Source: a virus. From it: DNA of 41,879 bases. Location of the stretch: positions 1 to 41,879 of the IMG/VR virus record IMGVR_UViG_3300046821_000110; one strand, written 5' to 3'. Position numbers and translations under genes: made by a program. Numbering within the stretch: position 1 is the first letter of the stretch; each line of letters opens with the position of its first letter. Below the pieces are notes generated by a model that worked only from the letters and a program-made list of their open reading frames with translations, was not told where the DNA came from and ran no database searches. This document shows positions 11,701-18,839 of the stretch, piece by piece.

Positions 11701-14700
11701 TGTCTCAATACCTGTTCCCGGGTGAACTGGAACAGGCTATGGAAACACCTATGGAAGCCGCAGCACTGAGTAATCTCCGTGAAGAGTTCAAAGAGTCGAT
11801 AGGCAAAGCTGTTAAAGACACCATCAATGAAGACTTTAAGGGCTACATGGACGCCCGTAAGCAGATGGTGCGTCAGGCTAACGGTGTCTGGACTATGTAC
11901 GACATGGTTCGTACCAAACTTCTTGATGACCTCACTGAACAGCTGATGGACTGGGGTGAAATTGATTTCCAGTGGATCACTGTTGATACCGATAAAGTGA
12001 TCGGCAAAGACAAAAAAGGTCGTCCGGTATTCGAGAAAAAGAAAGTACGCCAACCGCTGCGTGAACTGACTCCAGCTGAAAAAGCTCCGGCCCTGGAAGC
12101 TATCAAGGACATGGAACCGCGCATCAACACGGCTCTGTCCAAGCGAGATGGTCAATTGGATGCTGGCATCTACGTGTCCAAGTCGGCCCGCAAAGCCTCT
12201 AACAGCCCTACCCACACCACGGATGTGAAAGGGGTGGTCAACGGTGAAAAAACCAACCACAAATCCAAACCTGTAATGCGTGTGGAGTCGAACCCAGGCG
12301 TATCCATTATGGCCAACGGTGTGCAGTCTCTCGATGGCAACACCATCGTGGAAGTACTGGCTGCCTTGAATTTGGTGGGGGTGCATGACGCTGTACTCAG
12401 TGCTCTGCATGATGCGGCTGCTGCCGGCCAAGCCATGAACCAGCAAGTGATGGATATGCTGCTGAATCACTCGCTGCCCCGTGAAAGTTACGAATCGCTG
12501 GAGCGTACTCTGAAGGGCTTCGCGGCCTACATCGAACAGAATCCGGGTGACATCAGTAAGGAAGCTCTAGGGGAACTGCTCAACTCCCAGAAAGAAGACC
12601 GTAAAGACCCCGTGTCATTTACGATTCTGGTTCAGCGTGCAGCCCGTTTTGCCCATGAAGCGGACTACAACCGTTTGGATGGTCTGAGCCAATTGGCTGT
12701 GGTGGATCAATACACCATCGCTGCTGGTATCTTCGATGTACCCAACAGCTTCAACAATCTGGCTGCCAAGAAACGGGATGCTCTGTCTCCGAAAATCGAC
12801 CCGGCTTTGTTGGCAATTGCTGCCCAGTTGGACGAGATCGTCTTTGCCAAGAAGGTTCCCGTAGCAGCAAAAACTGCTGCTAAGAAAACCCGTAGTACTC
12901 AGGTAACTGACTTCGACCTGGATGCCCTGCTGCAAACCGAGGGGATCACCGCCAATGAAGTAGCGGCCAAGCTGTTCAACAGCATTGGTACACCTCAAGA
13001 CGGTGACACCATGGGTAAGCTGTACCGGGAAATCCTGAAGCGCGGCATCAAGCAGCTCCAAGGTCTACCGATTGTCTATGCCACCTCGGATTCCCAGATT
13101 CCTGAGAAAGCCAAGGATGCCTATGGTTGGTATCACGTTGATGCTGATGGCAAAGCTCATTTGGGTATTCGTGGCACTTCCATGGGTGGGTCTGGGGTGA
13201 CTACTGAGCTGGTCGTGCATGAAATTCTGCACGCCATGGTGGCCTGGATCATTGACCAAGCTGAGAAAGGTCATGGTAGTGCTGAAGTACTGGCTGCTGT
13301 GGCTGATCTGGAAGCCCTACGTAAAGAGCTGAAGCCTCTACTGGAAGCTGAGCACAGCGAAGCAGTCAGTACCTTGCAAGAGTTCGTGGCATGGGGGATG
13401 ACCAACCCTGCTTTCCAGAAAGCCATGGCTGCTGTGCCTATGGTGGAAAAAGGTTTTGCTGCCCTGAAGAACAAGGCTCAGCAATTCTTCCGTGCCATCT
13501 CCACCATCGTGTTCGGTGTCCGTGGGCCTGCCATTGAAACCGCCCTGAGTATATTCATGGCTCGGGTATCGGTGATCGTTGGTGAGTCGGAAACCACTCA
13601 AGCAACTCAAGCACCGGGCACTTATCGTATGGCTGCCCACAACTTCAATGCTGTGGGCCTGTTCAACGGACTGGCTGCACAAGGTAACGGCTACACCGAT
13701 CCCTACCTGCAAGAGAGAGTGGCGGGCCTCATGTCTACTGTCGTGGATGCGGTAGGTGGTCCTTTCCAGCAGTTCTATCAGCAGATCGCTCAAAGCGCGA
13801 CTACCCCTGCTGGTTTGGTAGCCAATGCTCAGCAGCAGGGCTTGATGCCGGTCACAGCTGGTCTGCGTACCAGTGGCTTTGCTCTGGGTGACCAGCAAGC
13901 CTATGCGATTGAAGTGCTCACTGAGACCTTCAAGGCTATCCAACGGGACACCACAGGGGCTGCCCAACAACAACTGCTGAAGCTCTTTAAAGAGACTTCT
14001 AAGCAAGTGACTGCGGCTGATCTGGGTGGTCAAGCACAGTGGGATGCCATCTTTGGTGCTGAAGCCATCGACACCGATGGGGATTATCTGGCTCGCTTTG
14101 CTGCTATGGCTCTTGCCTACCCGCCTCTGGTGGCCAAGATGGGCTTTACCACCCAAGAGGTAGTGCGGGAGTCCACCACCCTGTATGGGCGTCTGGTGGC
14201 CTTCTTTGAGGGCATGATGAACGCACTGTCTAAGGCAGCCCACAAGGCGTATGCCGGTCAACGTGCTGATGCCAAGCTGGATACCCTGACCAAACGTCTG
14301 GTACTGCTGGAAGCTAAGTATCAGCTGCGTCAGCAGCCGTCGATGATGAATGATCTGCTAGATGGTCTGGAAGACAAACTAACCGACGTGGGTGAGTCTG
14401 CGCGTAAAAAGCTGATTGAACTATCCCAGTCCTCGTACCTGGGTGGTGCAAATAATCTGTACCTGAAAACCGCCGGCAACGTAGTCAAGATGGTGGCTGA
14501 ACAGCGTGTTGGTTACATGCTGGATAACGTAGAGAAAATCTACAACCGCTCGGTGAAGGGTCAAATGGGCATCTTGGGTTCGCTGTTCAATGAACTGCGG
14601 GGCACCCGTGACACCAACATTATGGGCCGTGCCTTGATGATCAAGAACAAGTCGCGTGAGAAAGAACGTGAGGACATCAATCGGGACATTGCGAAGTTAC

Positions 14701-17018
14701 TGGCTGATCCGTTCAAAGAACTATCCAAGAAGGAATCTGACAACATCACCAAGGTGCTGCTGCGTACTGACGTGCAGGCGCTGTGGGGCACCTTCACGGA
14801 TGTGGAAATTCGTGAGCTGTTGTCACGTCCTGCCAAGCTGAATGCTGCCATTGTCCAGTACCAGAATCAGTTGCCTGCTGCACTGAAGACCTACTACGAA
14901 AACCAATCGGACTTCACTGCATTCATGCTGGCTGTGGGCGAAGACAAGGGCGACAACACCCAGTTGAATATCCACAACATCGCTGACCTGAGTGGCACAA
15001 AACAGGCTGGCACGCTGAGCGATGTAGAGGTTGAAGCCAACATCAAAGTGTTGGACGTGTTGGTTACCCTGAAAGCCCTGAAGTTCACCAATGAAGGTGA
15101 TCGGCAGAACATGGCAAGCCTGATGCTGCGCGAACCAGAAGGCGTTAAGACGGCTCTGCTGATGCACCGTGGTCTGATGGAAAAGGCACGTACTGAGACT
15201 TTCGTGGGTACTGAGCGCCTGATGCGTAAAGGCTACGTTCCGGAGATTCACAACCCCCATGTGGAGTTGGTTCCGGTGCCAGAGGGTGCTATGGAGGATT
15301 ACATCAAGCAGGGCTACAAGTACCACTACCACTTGCCTGCTGATCCTGCTGACGTGACGTATGAGCCACGGGTACTGATGTCGGTTGAGAAGATGACCCC
15401 ACGTATTGTGTCGGGCACCTTGTCTATCACCAGCATGCAGTCTCAGGGTTCTGCAGTTCACAGCGGTCTGGAGATGTACGACTTCAGTGGGGTGAACACG
15501 TTCAACCAACACACCAATAAGCGTATCGCCAAGAAGCGTGAGCAGCATATTGATCGGTTGTTCAAGGCCCCACATGGTAAAAACCTGTTCGATATGCAAG
15601 TCACTCGGATGACTCCAATCTCCAATCCGAATGGTGAGATGGTGGGTTACCGCTACATGATGAGCCACGAAAACCGTGACATCCTCCTTGAGCGCAACAA
15701 CAACTTCGCACAAGTGCTAGCTGAGATGGCTTCTACCGTCTTCGACAAGCAAACAACCCCGGTACATAACCGTGAAGTACTGACTGCTATCAAAGATCAG
15801 TGGGAAATCGAGCAATCTGTTAATCCTGAAGCCTTCCTGTTGGTAGGTCTGGACAGTGCGGATAAGGATTTGCGTGAGCGTTACCTTGCAATCCCCTATG
15901 AAACTCGCAAAGACATTGCGCGTATCTGGGGTGATAACAACATGATGATTCGTCGTGATCTGATTGATCTGCACTTGGGATACCGTAAGGCATCTTTGAC
16001 TGATCTTCTGACCGACAATGGTAAGCATGAAGGAATAGTGAAAGACTTCTTCCTGTGGTTGGCTAAGGATGTATTCAACATCAGCCCCAAAGGTCTGCGT
16101 CGAATCCTGAAGGCTGAGAACATCATCATGGCAGTGAACCAGGAGATCAAAGACTTTTTCGTAGTGAAGTCCGGTGTTACTACCTTCTGGAACATTGTCA
16201 GCAACCTAACTCTGTTGAAGCTGTATGGGGTTTCAATTCAGGAGATTGTGCGCTCTCACAAAACAGCCCTGATGGGTGCTCGTGATTGGCAAAAGCATGA
16301 CTCAGAGCTTCGTCGCCTGAAGGCAATGAAGGATTCTGGTCTGGTCATTGGCAGTTCTTCCGAGATGGATCAGCAGATTGCTGTACTGGAAGATCAGATG
16401 GCACGGAACCCAGTCCGTGAGGTGATGATGATGGGCATGATGCCTACCATTGTGGAGGATATGGATGCAGCGGAAGACCCGTATTCATACAAGAGTTATG
16501 CAGCTCGTAAGGCTGAAAAGGTAACTCAGTACATTCCGGGTTTTGTTAAGCAGGGTGCGAAGTGGGTATATATGACCCATGACACTGGCCTGTATCAGAT
16601 CATGAGTCAGGGAGCGCAGATGAGTGACTTCGTGGCACGGTATACGCTGTTTGAACACCTGAAGACTCGGCGTAAAAATCCGCTGGCTACAGGTGAAGCA
16701 GCTATCCAAGCTATTGATGCCTTCATCAACTACGACTTGCCGTCTAACCGTTGGGTGCAGTACGCCAACGACATGGGTATCGTGCGGTTCACCAAGTACT
16801 ACTTGCGGATTCAAGCTGTACTGGCTCATCTGTATCAGAACAACCCTGCTCGGGCACTGTTCTTGGCCACCATTGAAAACTACTTCAGTGGTCTACAGAC
16901 GGTGATGGACTCTTCCTTGTGGAACCGAATCGGTTCCCCACTGGAGGGTGGCCCATTCGATGCGCTGGAAGCTATCGAAAGTGGGCTGGTAAGCCGAATG
17001 CTTGGCAAGGTGTTCTAA
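5766..17018 (+). CDS. Giant virion-encapsidated RNA polymerase (N4 gp50 type)
   Basis: 3,750 residues from ATG 5766 (GAGG seven bases upstream; a TTG at 5763 is also in frame). The centre holds a single-subunit RNA polymerase of the T7/N4 class. Around R1667 a TxxGR-like region runs into NMQTSKIARFL. Motif A is SEVDGKTNG with D1821. Motif B is R1911-x3-K1915-x7-Y1923-G1924, an exact match to RxxxKxxxxxxxYG. Motif C is GVHDAV with D2208. The spacing resembles N4 mini-vRNAP (D559, R666/K670/Y678, D951). Zincin-like HExxH motifs flank the core at 1022-1026 (HEMVH) and 2485-2489 (HEILH), each followed by an EF[LV] motif. The N-terminal arm and the C-terminal arm of more than 1,200 residues lack known motifs and probably serve packaging and ejection. 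In N4 the enzyme is injected with the genome and transcribes early genes from hairpin promoters. Confidence 0.93.
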   Translation: MALLPTLPGINAPIDRTEQKLDKLEAKSAAKKILLAERSGMSGGATVPDPWKNHDRAVFLLEQEKLAADARNEQAIVSDDDLHTFWGSRTQEGASIATGGARLVGDVASAPATAFADAQLSGVSDEMRALYDVEQGYKSQVEGLKSAETALQFDVMSGKLGPIEAAARRLELRNQQKALVAPDTEKLKALDVRPEQRNVAQNPTGALAFAPSDYQDAGLIEQELSPRERIEAAKNALKFAGTVDKSIEGITEGVINPLKRDVLNADMNASVEANKASFTAASAAWDKGDTGSALLETGKGIAGLVKDFGANALDNPDAALEYIAENVPQLALGAAGKTGQLMMAQTNLAYGADIYRKGLEEYQAKNEGKLPTQAEATEMLGWSLSAAAAEQVGDMLTLSPLKGPLSKVMGDAFTQVKAGKLVTAAKELGRVPAAVASGVISEAPTEGYQTAVEENLSKLNTDFDFNTIAKAAGIGGIVGGGLKGGIETLVQTGDIVSGGALTALGNQADSLKDKAKGVVDADAAKVAAFEEAKTTGDVDKLIDFNADTFNPTAAITAMHHYTKTTEDDVDPEDYVQYGEGLVGVMEQQLTVKEEAVKALPEDATETDREALVQDFEATREQVASMKLAVKSWRDELSGLTTVEDIDAAVAEADTDITEADETVVAKATESTSKVMTLAMNRSSKVTPEQLEALASNTSNVLSTEQRSFLTRAADARRAINALKDVEGVSKEVFSGGNGNFGLNDYQKDFDTAHKTGNTEQATRALSELTRFTEGHRAKFNLFSRAFDASEKAGGTKTYSFLPVGNNTGKWVVAPKGMSWDAVRKKGGVNISARNSGNLLNAVEMEVKALEASAAEMSAAMKIARPVRAQASSATKKVPKPLPVQTPKDVTQLSDEETSAQPVSAPKAESVSEESKEVDALQDLTSRLDSINAVVPKDLTDWVRANGRASTVALFERLLGNPIIQAITDVQLFTPEKNSKRPEAGLYHPKSRIIQINIAESALRHQAAGRQLKASKVVDTLIHEMVHALTYDLLETNKELQAQVDHLQQQVRNWMKTKAGKALPANVRERINNSLESRHEFLTYALTDKRAQVVFSRIPVKNGTSVLRELADTLLRLLNEVLGSQAVPNSVLIEALNLTDELLTPLNDKESTPQLNATSDSSPEIGALEQKETPASQDADFEEEVSKAEADLKAAEQKQTEEADAAEAARRTQSWVDGRVAKTEARKSDYLGQTAGVLTAFKEAVVDRITANLFREKNLLSAYFKQVAQSLHSTTPRPLVAVSNFMAHVKVGDILMDEFLSHGMTEAQAPLVALFIQAHDKFVETINKVIPPSLNKKGLPNKDWYFREPVEFFRNEDGKFDANFLTAMAAGAFALLAEEVNTPMYRTNEEIAMMLGLPKETDVGRDVRNRLRPMLARRFAIENKLGQFITDSLGIKIKDENTPVGELERLRAHLGAHALNMLVELNLLQLNEVDIGTYAGKPADSVNEEDASEDEGAAGDDTINKFRTDIFVSVPRDGKKLIEPLERIKSVSKGTGGVLATLFGMESAQQMPLLEPPKVTQEDTNGGLQKVSKSVKRAMSKFASRQMSFRPAMTMLISAEQGFLEDIAGIENVEKLVMHAELRESAQAANDNLRRELEQLQDLWMHLSALGTPFRNFFSLPDQWKNSRIGYTGSWANMQTSKIARFLVSPVGWESEVVIDGSAPNKNQTSLDNFKLRVMEALGAKTDSQSDDVSLANWDKMTNDLDTAKHIVDAVAALRPVVALPVEQQKLSKEAQATIANAVLKSKTKLHGFEALVALAQYENAKAAGESSFKAIVTSEVDGKTNGPMLSMWLLGVMDSTFAAMGGFYTHVSQVRSFGQWKPGNYDLYERTASSLIGRLLSRGFEQKSLDALFNLLGSPLNEDNSISKAGRDLVKNPLTTLIYGSGLETTVEKMTDVFIENVYKTMGQIAEGKAYGAQKLTGVAAWAQYQEDLKEMSGMSQYLFPGELEQAMETPMEAAALSNLREEFKESIGKAVKDTINEDFKGYMDARKQMVRQANGVWTMYDMVRTKLLDDLTEQLMDWGEIDFQWITVDTDKVIGKDKKGRPVFEKKKVRQPLRELTPAEKAPALEAIKDMEPRINTALSKRDGQLDAGIYVSKSARKASNSPTHTTDVKGVVNGEKTNHKSKPVMRVESNPGVSIMANGVQSLDGNTIVEVLAALNLVGVHDAVLSALHDAAAAGQAMNQQVMDMLLNHSLPRESYESLERTLKGFAAYIEQNPGDISKEALGELLNSQKEDRKDPVSFTILVQRAARFAHEADYNRLDGLSQLAVVDQYTIAAGIFDVPNSFNNLAAKKRDALSPKIDPALLAIAAQLDEIVFAKKVPVAAKTAAKKTRSTQVTDFDLDALLQTEGITANEVAAKLFNSIGTPQDGDTMGKLYREILKRGIKQLQGLPIVYATSDSQIPEKAKDAYGWYHVDADGKAHLGIRGTSMGGSGVTTELVVHEILHAMVAWIIDQAEKGHGSAEVLAAVADLEALRKELKPLLEAEHSEAVSTLQEFVAWGMTNPAFQKAMAAVPMVEKGFAALKNKAQQFFRAISTIVFGVRGPAIETALSIFMARVSVIVGESETTQATQAPGTYRMAAHNFNAVGLFNGLAAQGNGYTDPYLQERVAGLMSTVVDAVGGPFQQFYQQIAQSATTPAGLVANAQQQGLMPVTAGLRTSGFALGDQQAYAIEVLTETFKAIQRDTTGAAQQQLLKLFKETSKQVTAADLGGQAQWDAIFGAEAIDTDGDYLARFAAMALAYPPLVAKMGFTTQEVVRESTTLYGRLVAFFEGMMNALSKAAHKAYAGQRADAKLDTLTKRLVLLEAKYQLRQQPSMMNDLLDGLEDKLTDVGESARKKLIELSQSSYLGGANNLYLKTAGNVVKMVAEQRVGYMLDNVEKIYNRSVKGQMGILGSLFNELRGTRDTNIMGRALMIKNKSREKEREDINRDIAKLLADPFKELSKKESDNITKVLLRTDVQALWGTFTDVEIRELLSRPAKLNAAIVQYQNQLPAALKTYYENQSDFTAFMLAVGEDKGDNTQLNIHNIADLSGTKQAGTLSDVEVEANIKVLDVLVTLKALKFTNEGDRQNMASLMLREPEGVKTALLMHRGLMEKARTETFVGTERLMRKGYVPEIHNPHVELVPVPEGAMEDYIKQGYKYHYHLPADPADVTYEPRVLMSVEKMTPRIVSGTLSITSMQSQGSAVHSGLEMYDFSGVNTFNQHTNKRIAKKREQHIDRLFKAPHGKNLFDMQVTRMTPISNPNGEMVGYRYMMSHENRDILLERNNNFAQVLAEMASTVFDKQTTPVHNREVLTAIKDQWEIEQSVNPEAFLLVGLDSADKDLRERYLAIPYETRKDIARIWGDNNMMIRRDLIDLHLGYRKASLTDLLTDNGKHEGIVKDFFLWLAKDVFNISPKGLRRILKAENIIMAVNQEIKDFFVVKSGVTTFWNIVSNLTLLKLYGVSIQEIVRSHKTALMGARDWQKHDSELRRLKAMKDSGLVIGSSSEMDQQIAVLEDQMARNPVREVMMMGMMPTIVEDMDAAEDPYSYKSYAARKAEKVTQYIPGFVKQGAKWVYMTHDTGLYQIMSQGAQMSDFVARYTLFEHLKTRRKNPLATGEAAIQAIDAFINYDLPSNRWVQYANDMGIVRFTKYYLRIQAVLAHLYQNNPARALFLATIENYFSGLQTVMDSSLWNRIGSPLEGGPFDALEAIESGLVSRMLGKVF

Positions 17019-17023
17019 ATGAC

Positions 17024-17050
17024 AAAGGCCCAAGGATGGGCCTTTTTGTT
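17024..17050 (+). terminator. Rho-independent terminator after the RNA polymerase gene
   Basis: Stem AAAGGCCC with GGGCCTTT, loop AAGGAT, then TTTTTGTT. It ends the long rightward virion operon just before the convergence zone. Confidence 0.88.
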
Positions 17051-17054
17051 AGGT

Positions 17055-17150
17055 GATGGGATCGACGGACAATCTTCGTGCAGTCCCTACGGTGAACCCG
17101 TAAGGCCCCAGAGAGCTTTTCCTACCTTTGGCCTTCAGGCCGATCCCATC
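17055..17150. other. Structured intergenic element closed by a 10-bp perfect stem
   Basis: GATGGGATCG (17055-17064) pairs perfectly with CGATCCCATC (17141-17150) and encloses 76 bases. The interior holds further short hairpins: GGAC/GTCC, TACGG/CCGTA and GGCC-TTCA-GGCC. Read on the minus strand, the middle contains CTGGGG, TTAC, GGTTCACC and GGGACTGC in the same order as the promoter region near 26170-26203. It could be a small RNA, a processing or protein-binding site, or a decayed promoter. No open frame of note occupies it. Confidence 0.55.
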
Positions 17151-17155
17151 TAAAT

Positions 17156-17236
17156 CTGCATTGGGGAGAACCCTACCCGCTAACCACCACAGTTCGCTTG
17201 CTACCTACTCAATGGGTAAGGTTCTCTCCAATGCAG
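17156..17236. repeat. Long imperfect inverted repeat (22 bp paired)
   Basis: CTGCATTGG then GGAGAACC on the left pairs with GGTTCTCT then CCAATGCAG on the right (one G-T pair). After a single C/A mismatch it continues with TACCC/GGGTA. In all 22 of 23 positions pair, around a 35-base loop (17179-17213). This is far longer than a normal terminator stem and has no T run on either side. It lies between the ends of two converging operons. Confidence 0.75.
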
Positions 17237-17252
17237 CCCAGTTATTCTGGGC
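17236..17252. repeat. Short hairpin beside the long inverted repeat
   Basis: GCCCAG, loop TTATT, CTGGGC. It abuts the long inverted repeat and lies nine bases from the last stop codon of the leftward replication block. It might help end leftward transcription, although neither strand has a convincing T run. Confidence 0.5.
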
Positions 17253-17260
17253 CACATTGG

Positions 17261-17473
17261 TTACTCTTCTGGTCTGTTTTGTTCGGAACGGAACTCAAGG
17301 TATTCCTTGATTCCTTCCCAGACCAAGCCCAGCACTATGCCGATAAAGCAGAGCATCATAACGATGAACCCGACGATACCGATTAGCCAGCCCATTACCA
17401 TGCCTGCCGCGTAGCACGCGATGGTAGCTATCACGGCACACATGAATAACAGCAGCCCCTTGAGGGCCGCCAT
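17261..17473 (-). CDS. Small two-helix membrane protein
   Basis: 70 residues. Two hydrophobic helices (about 5-30 and 31-53) are followed by an acidic tail (EYLEFRSEQNRPEE). Its ATG overlaps the stop of the upstream gene (TAATG), so translation is coupled. It is the last gene of the leftward replication block. No family function is recognised. A membrane protein at this place might act on the host envelope or in superinfection control, but nothing in the sequence proves that. Confidence 0.6.
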   Translation of the reverse strand: MAALKGLLLFMCAVIATIACYAAGMVMGWLIGIVGFIVMMLCFIGIVLGLVWEGIKEYLEFRSEQNRPEE

Positions 17474-17793
17474 TACGAGAACAGGCTGGAGGCCGGTGCT
17501 ACTTCCTTGGCTTCAGCTTCTTCAGCCGGAGTTTCGGAAGCTTGTTCTTCCTGAACTGGTTCGGCAGTTTGCACCACCGGGTCAGCAGAAACAGTCACCT
17601 CACGGGTGATCGCTTGACCTTTGACGTGGGTTTCACCGATAGCGGTGATGTCCACATCAGCGGTCAGACCATCAGAGCCACGGCTTGCAGTGAAGTCGAT
17701 CTTCACTTGCTTGCCGGTCAGGTTGATACCCTGATTGGCGATGTACTGGCTGAGTGCTTCTTCGATTTCAGTTTGACGCAATTTGATAAGCAT
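17473..17793 (-). CDS. Unknown early protein with SLFS tail
   Basis: 106 residues. The N-terminal part (about 1-66) looks like a small alpha/beta domain typical of short conserved phage proteins (EIEEALSQYIANQGI, then a beta-rich part). The rest is an acidic, Pro/Ala/Glu-rich linker ending in APASSLFS. The same final four residues, SLFS, end the SSB (20313..21053) and the protein at 41428..41784. A folded domain, disordered linker and short hydrophobic tip resemble the arrangement of SSB-type docking tails. GAGGAAG lies five bases before the ATG. Function unknown. Confidence 0.6.
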   Translation of the reverse strand: MLIKLRQTEIEEALSQYIANQGINLTGKQVKIDFTASRGSDGLTADVDITAIGETHVKGQAITREVTVSADPVVQTAEPVQEEQASETPAEEAEAKEVAPASSLFS

Positions 17794-17816
17794 GAATGCT
17801 TCCTCGCAGTGGATGG

Positions 17817-18383
17817 TTACGCCTTCAATAGCGGTAACGCTTGTAGGAACGGATTGGAATGGATACCAGCTTGGATGGCTCCGATGGCATCAGCCATGTG
17901 TTCAGCCTTCGCTTCACTGATCTTTTGTGCGCCCTTCTCTGTGTAGTAAGGCCACGAAGCAGCAGGATGCTGACTTGTAGCCCACTGGATCATCTCTTGC
18001 TTGGTGGCAGTCTTCCTGCCTACGGTAGCCATCTTCACTTCGGTCGGAGTGACCTCGAAGAATGGAATACCAACGGCTCTCAACGATCCAAGCACACCCA
18101 CACAGATACCGTAACTGGCCATGGCTCGCGCTGATTGGCTCCCTACGGGAACTTCAGCAAAGATCACTTGAGCTTGCTTTGCAAACTCCACGGCAGCTTT
18201 ACATAGCTGGAATGCTGATTCGAGGTCAGAGCTGTTCTGCCTGACCTGTTTGCCAGTCGGAAGCACTGGCTGAATGACTCGCAGCGTTTTCATGCTGAGA
18301 GTCATGGTGTCGGTATCTAGGGTGCCGCAAGCGACACCCCAGTTCCGGAGTGATGGGTCGAAGCCCACTACCCTGAGCAACAT
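17817..18383 (-). CDS. RuvC-like Holliday-junction resolvase
   Basis: 188 residues with the RNase-H-like fold of RuvC nucleases. The first acidic residue is D9 in VVGFDPSLRNWG, the second is E77 in VIFAEVPVGSQ, and the C-terminal acidic pair lies in EAKAEHMADAIGA (E161, D165). These are the metal-binding positions of the family. It would cut branched DNA made during replication and recombination before packaging. It lies in the same leftward operon as SSB and the RecA-like ATPase, consistent with that role. The ribosome binding site is weak, and it starts four bases from the upstream stop, so coupling is likely. Confidence 0.88.
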   Translation of the reverse strand: MLLRVVGFDPSLRNWGVACGTLDTDTMTLSMKTLRVIQPVLPTGKQVRQNSSDLESAFQLCKAAVEFAKQAQVIFAEVPVGSQSARAMASYGICVGVLGSLRAVGIPFFEVTPTEVKMATVGRKTATKQEMIQWATSQHPAASWPYYTEKGAQKISEAKAEHMADAIGAIQAGIHSNPFLQALPLLKA

Positions 18384-18386
18384 GGG

Positions 18387-18839
18387 TTAAACCACAACCC
18401 AGTCGGTTGCCAGCATGTCCGTCTGACTGGCCAGCCATGGCACTCGCGCCCCTTCAGGGTACGCTTTGCTATGTACTGGATAGCTCATACGGATATACGC
18501 CAGATCAACCCCAGACGCAGGCAGGTATTCAAGCCAAAGGCCCACACCATTCCAGCCCGCACGACTGACACGCTTACCCTGTTGAAGTGCTTCCAGTGCA
18601 AGACCAAAGGGCATCCCTGTGGTTTCACGGTAAGCAGCTTCAAACTGGGCTTTCGGTGACCAGCTGACATAGCCGGAGTAATGCTCAGTGTTCGGTTTAC
18701 CGCCATCCAGATATTCCACCAGATAGCCTTCATCCGAACCTTCCTCATCGTCAGGCAACGACCACTTTCGGAAGTCGTTGTATTCCTGCCGAGTCATCGG
18801 AATGGCATTCACCATTTTGGTGCCAATGAAGCGGCTCAT
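18387..18839 (-). CDS. DUF2829 (Tad2-like) protein, possible Thoeris inhibitor
   Basis: 150 residues in two parts. Residues 1-71 form a conserved phage domain (FIGTKMVNAIPMTRQEYNDF, then GYLVEYLDGG and GYVSWSPK). Residues about 76-150 form a DUF2829 domain: FGLALEALQQGKRVSRAGWN, then IRMSY, then PWLASQTDMLATDWVVV. DUF2829 includes Tad2, a phage protein shown to bind and sequester the cyclic nucleotide signal of the Thoeris defence system. Whether this copy binds that signal is not visible in the sequence. The N-terminal partner domain may alter its assembly or role. Its ATG overlaps the upstream stop (ATGA), which places it within the replication operon. Confidence 0.85.
   Translation of the reverse strand: MSRFIGTKMVNAIPMTRQEYNDFRKWSLPDDEEGSDEGYLVEYLDGGKPNTEHYSGYVSWSPKAQFEAAYRETTGMPFGLALEALQQGKRVSRAGWNGVGLWLEYLPASGVDLAYIRMSYPVHSKAYPEGARVPWLASQTDMLATDWVVV

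Noticed and set aside
13338-14261. 307-codon leftward open frame
   Set aside because: Antisense inside the giant polymerase gene; no recognisable motif.
17055-17150. tRNA or tRNA-like gene in the convergence zone
   Set aside because: GGTTCACC on the minus strand looks like a T-loop start, but the loop and stem lengths and the position 58 base are wrong, and no anticodon arm can be drawn.
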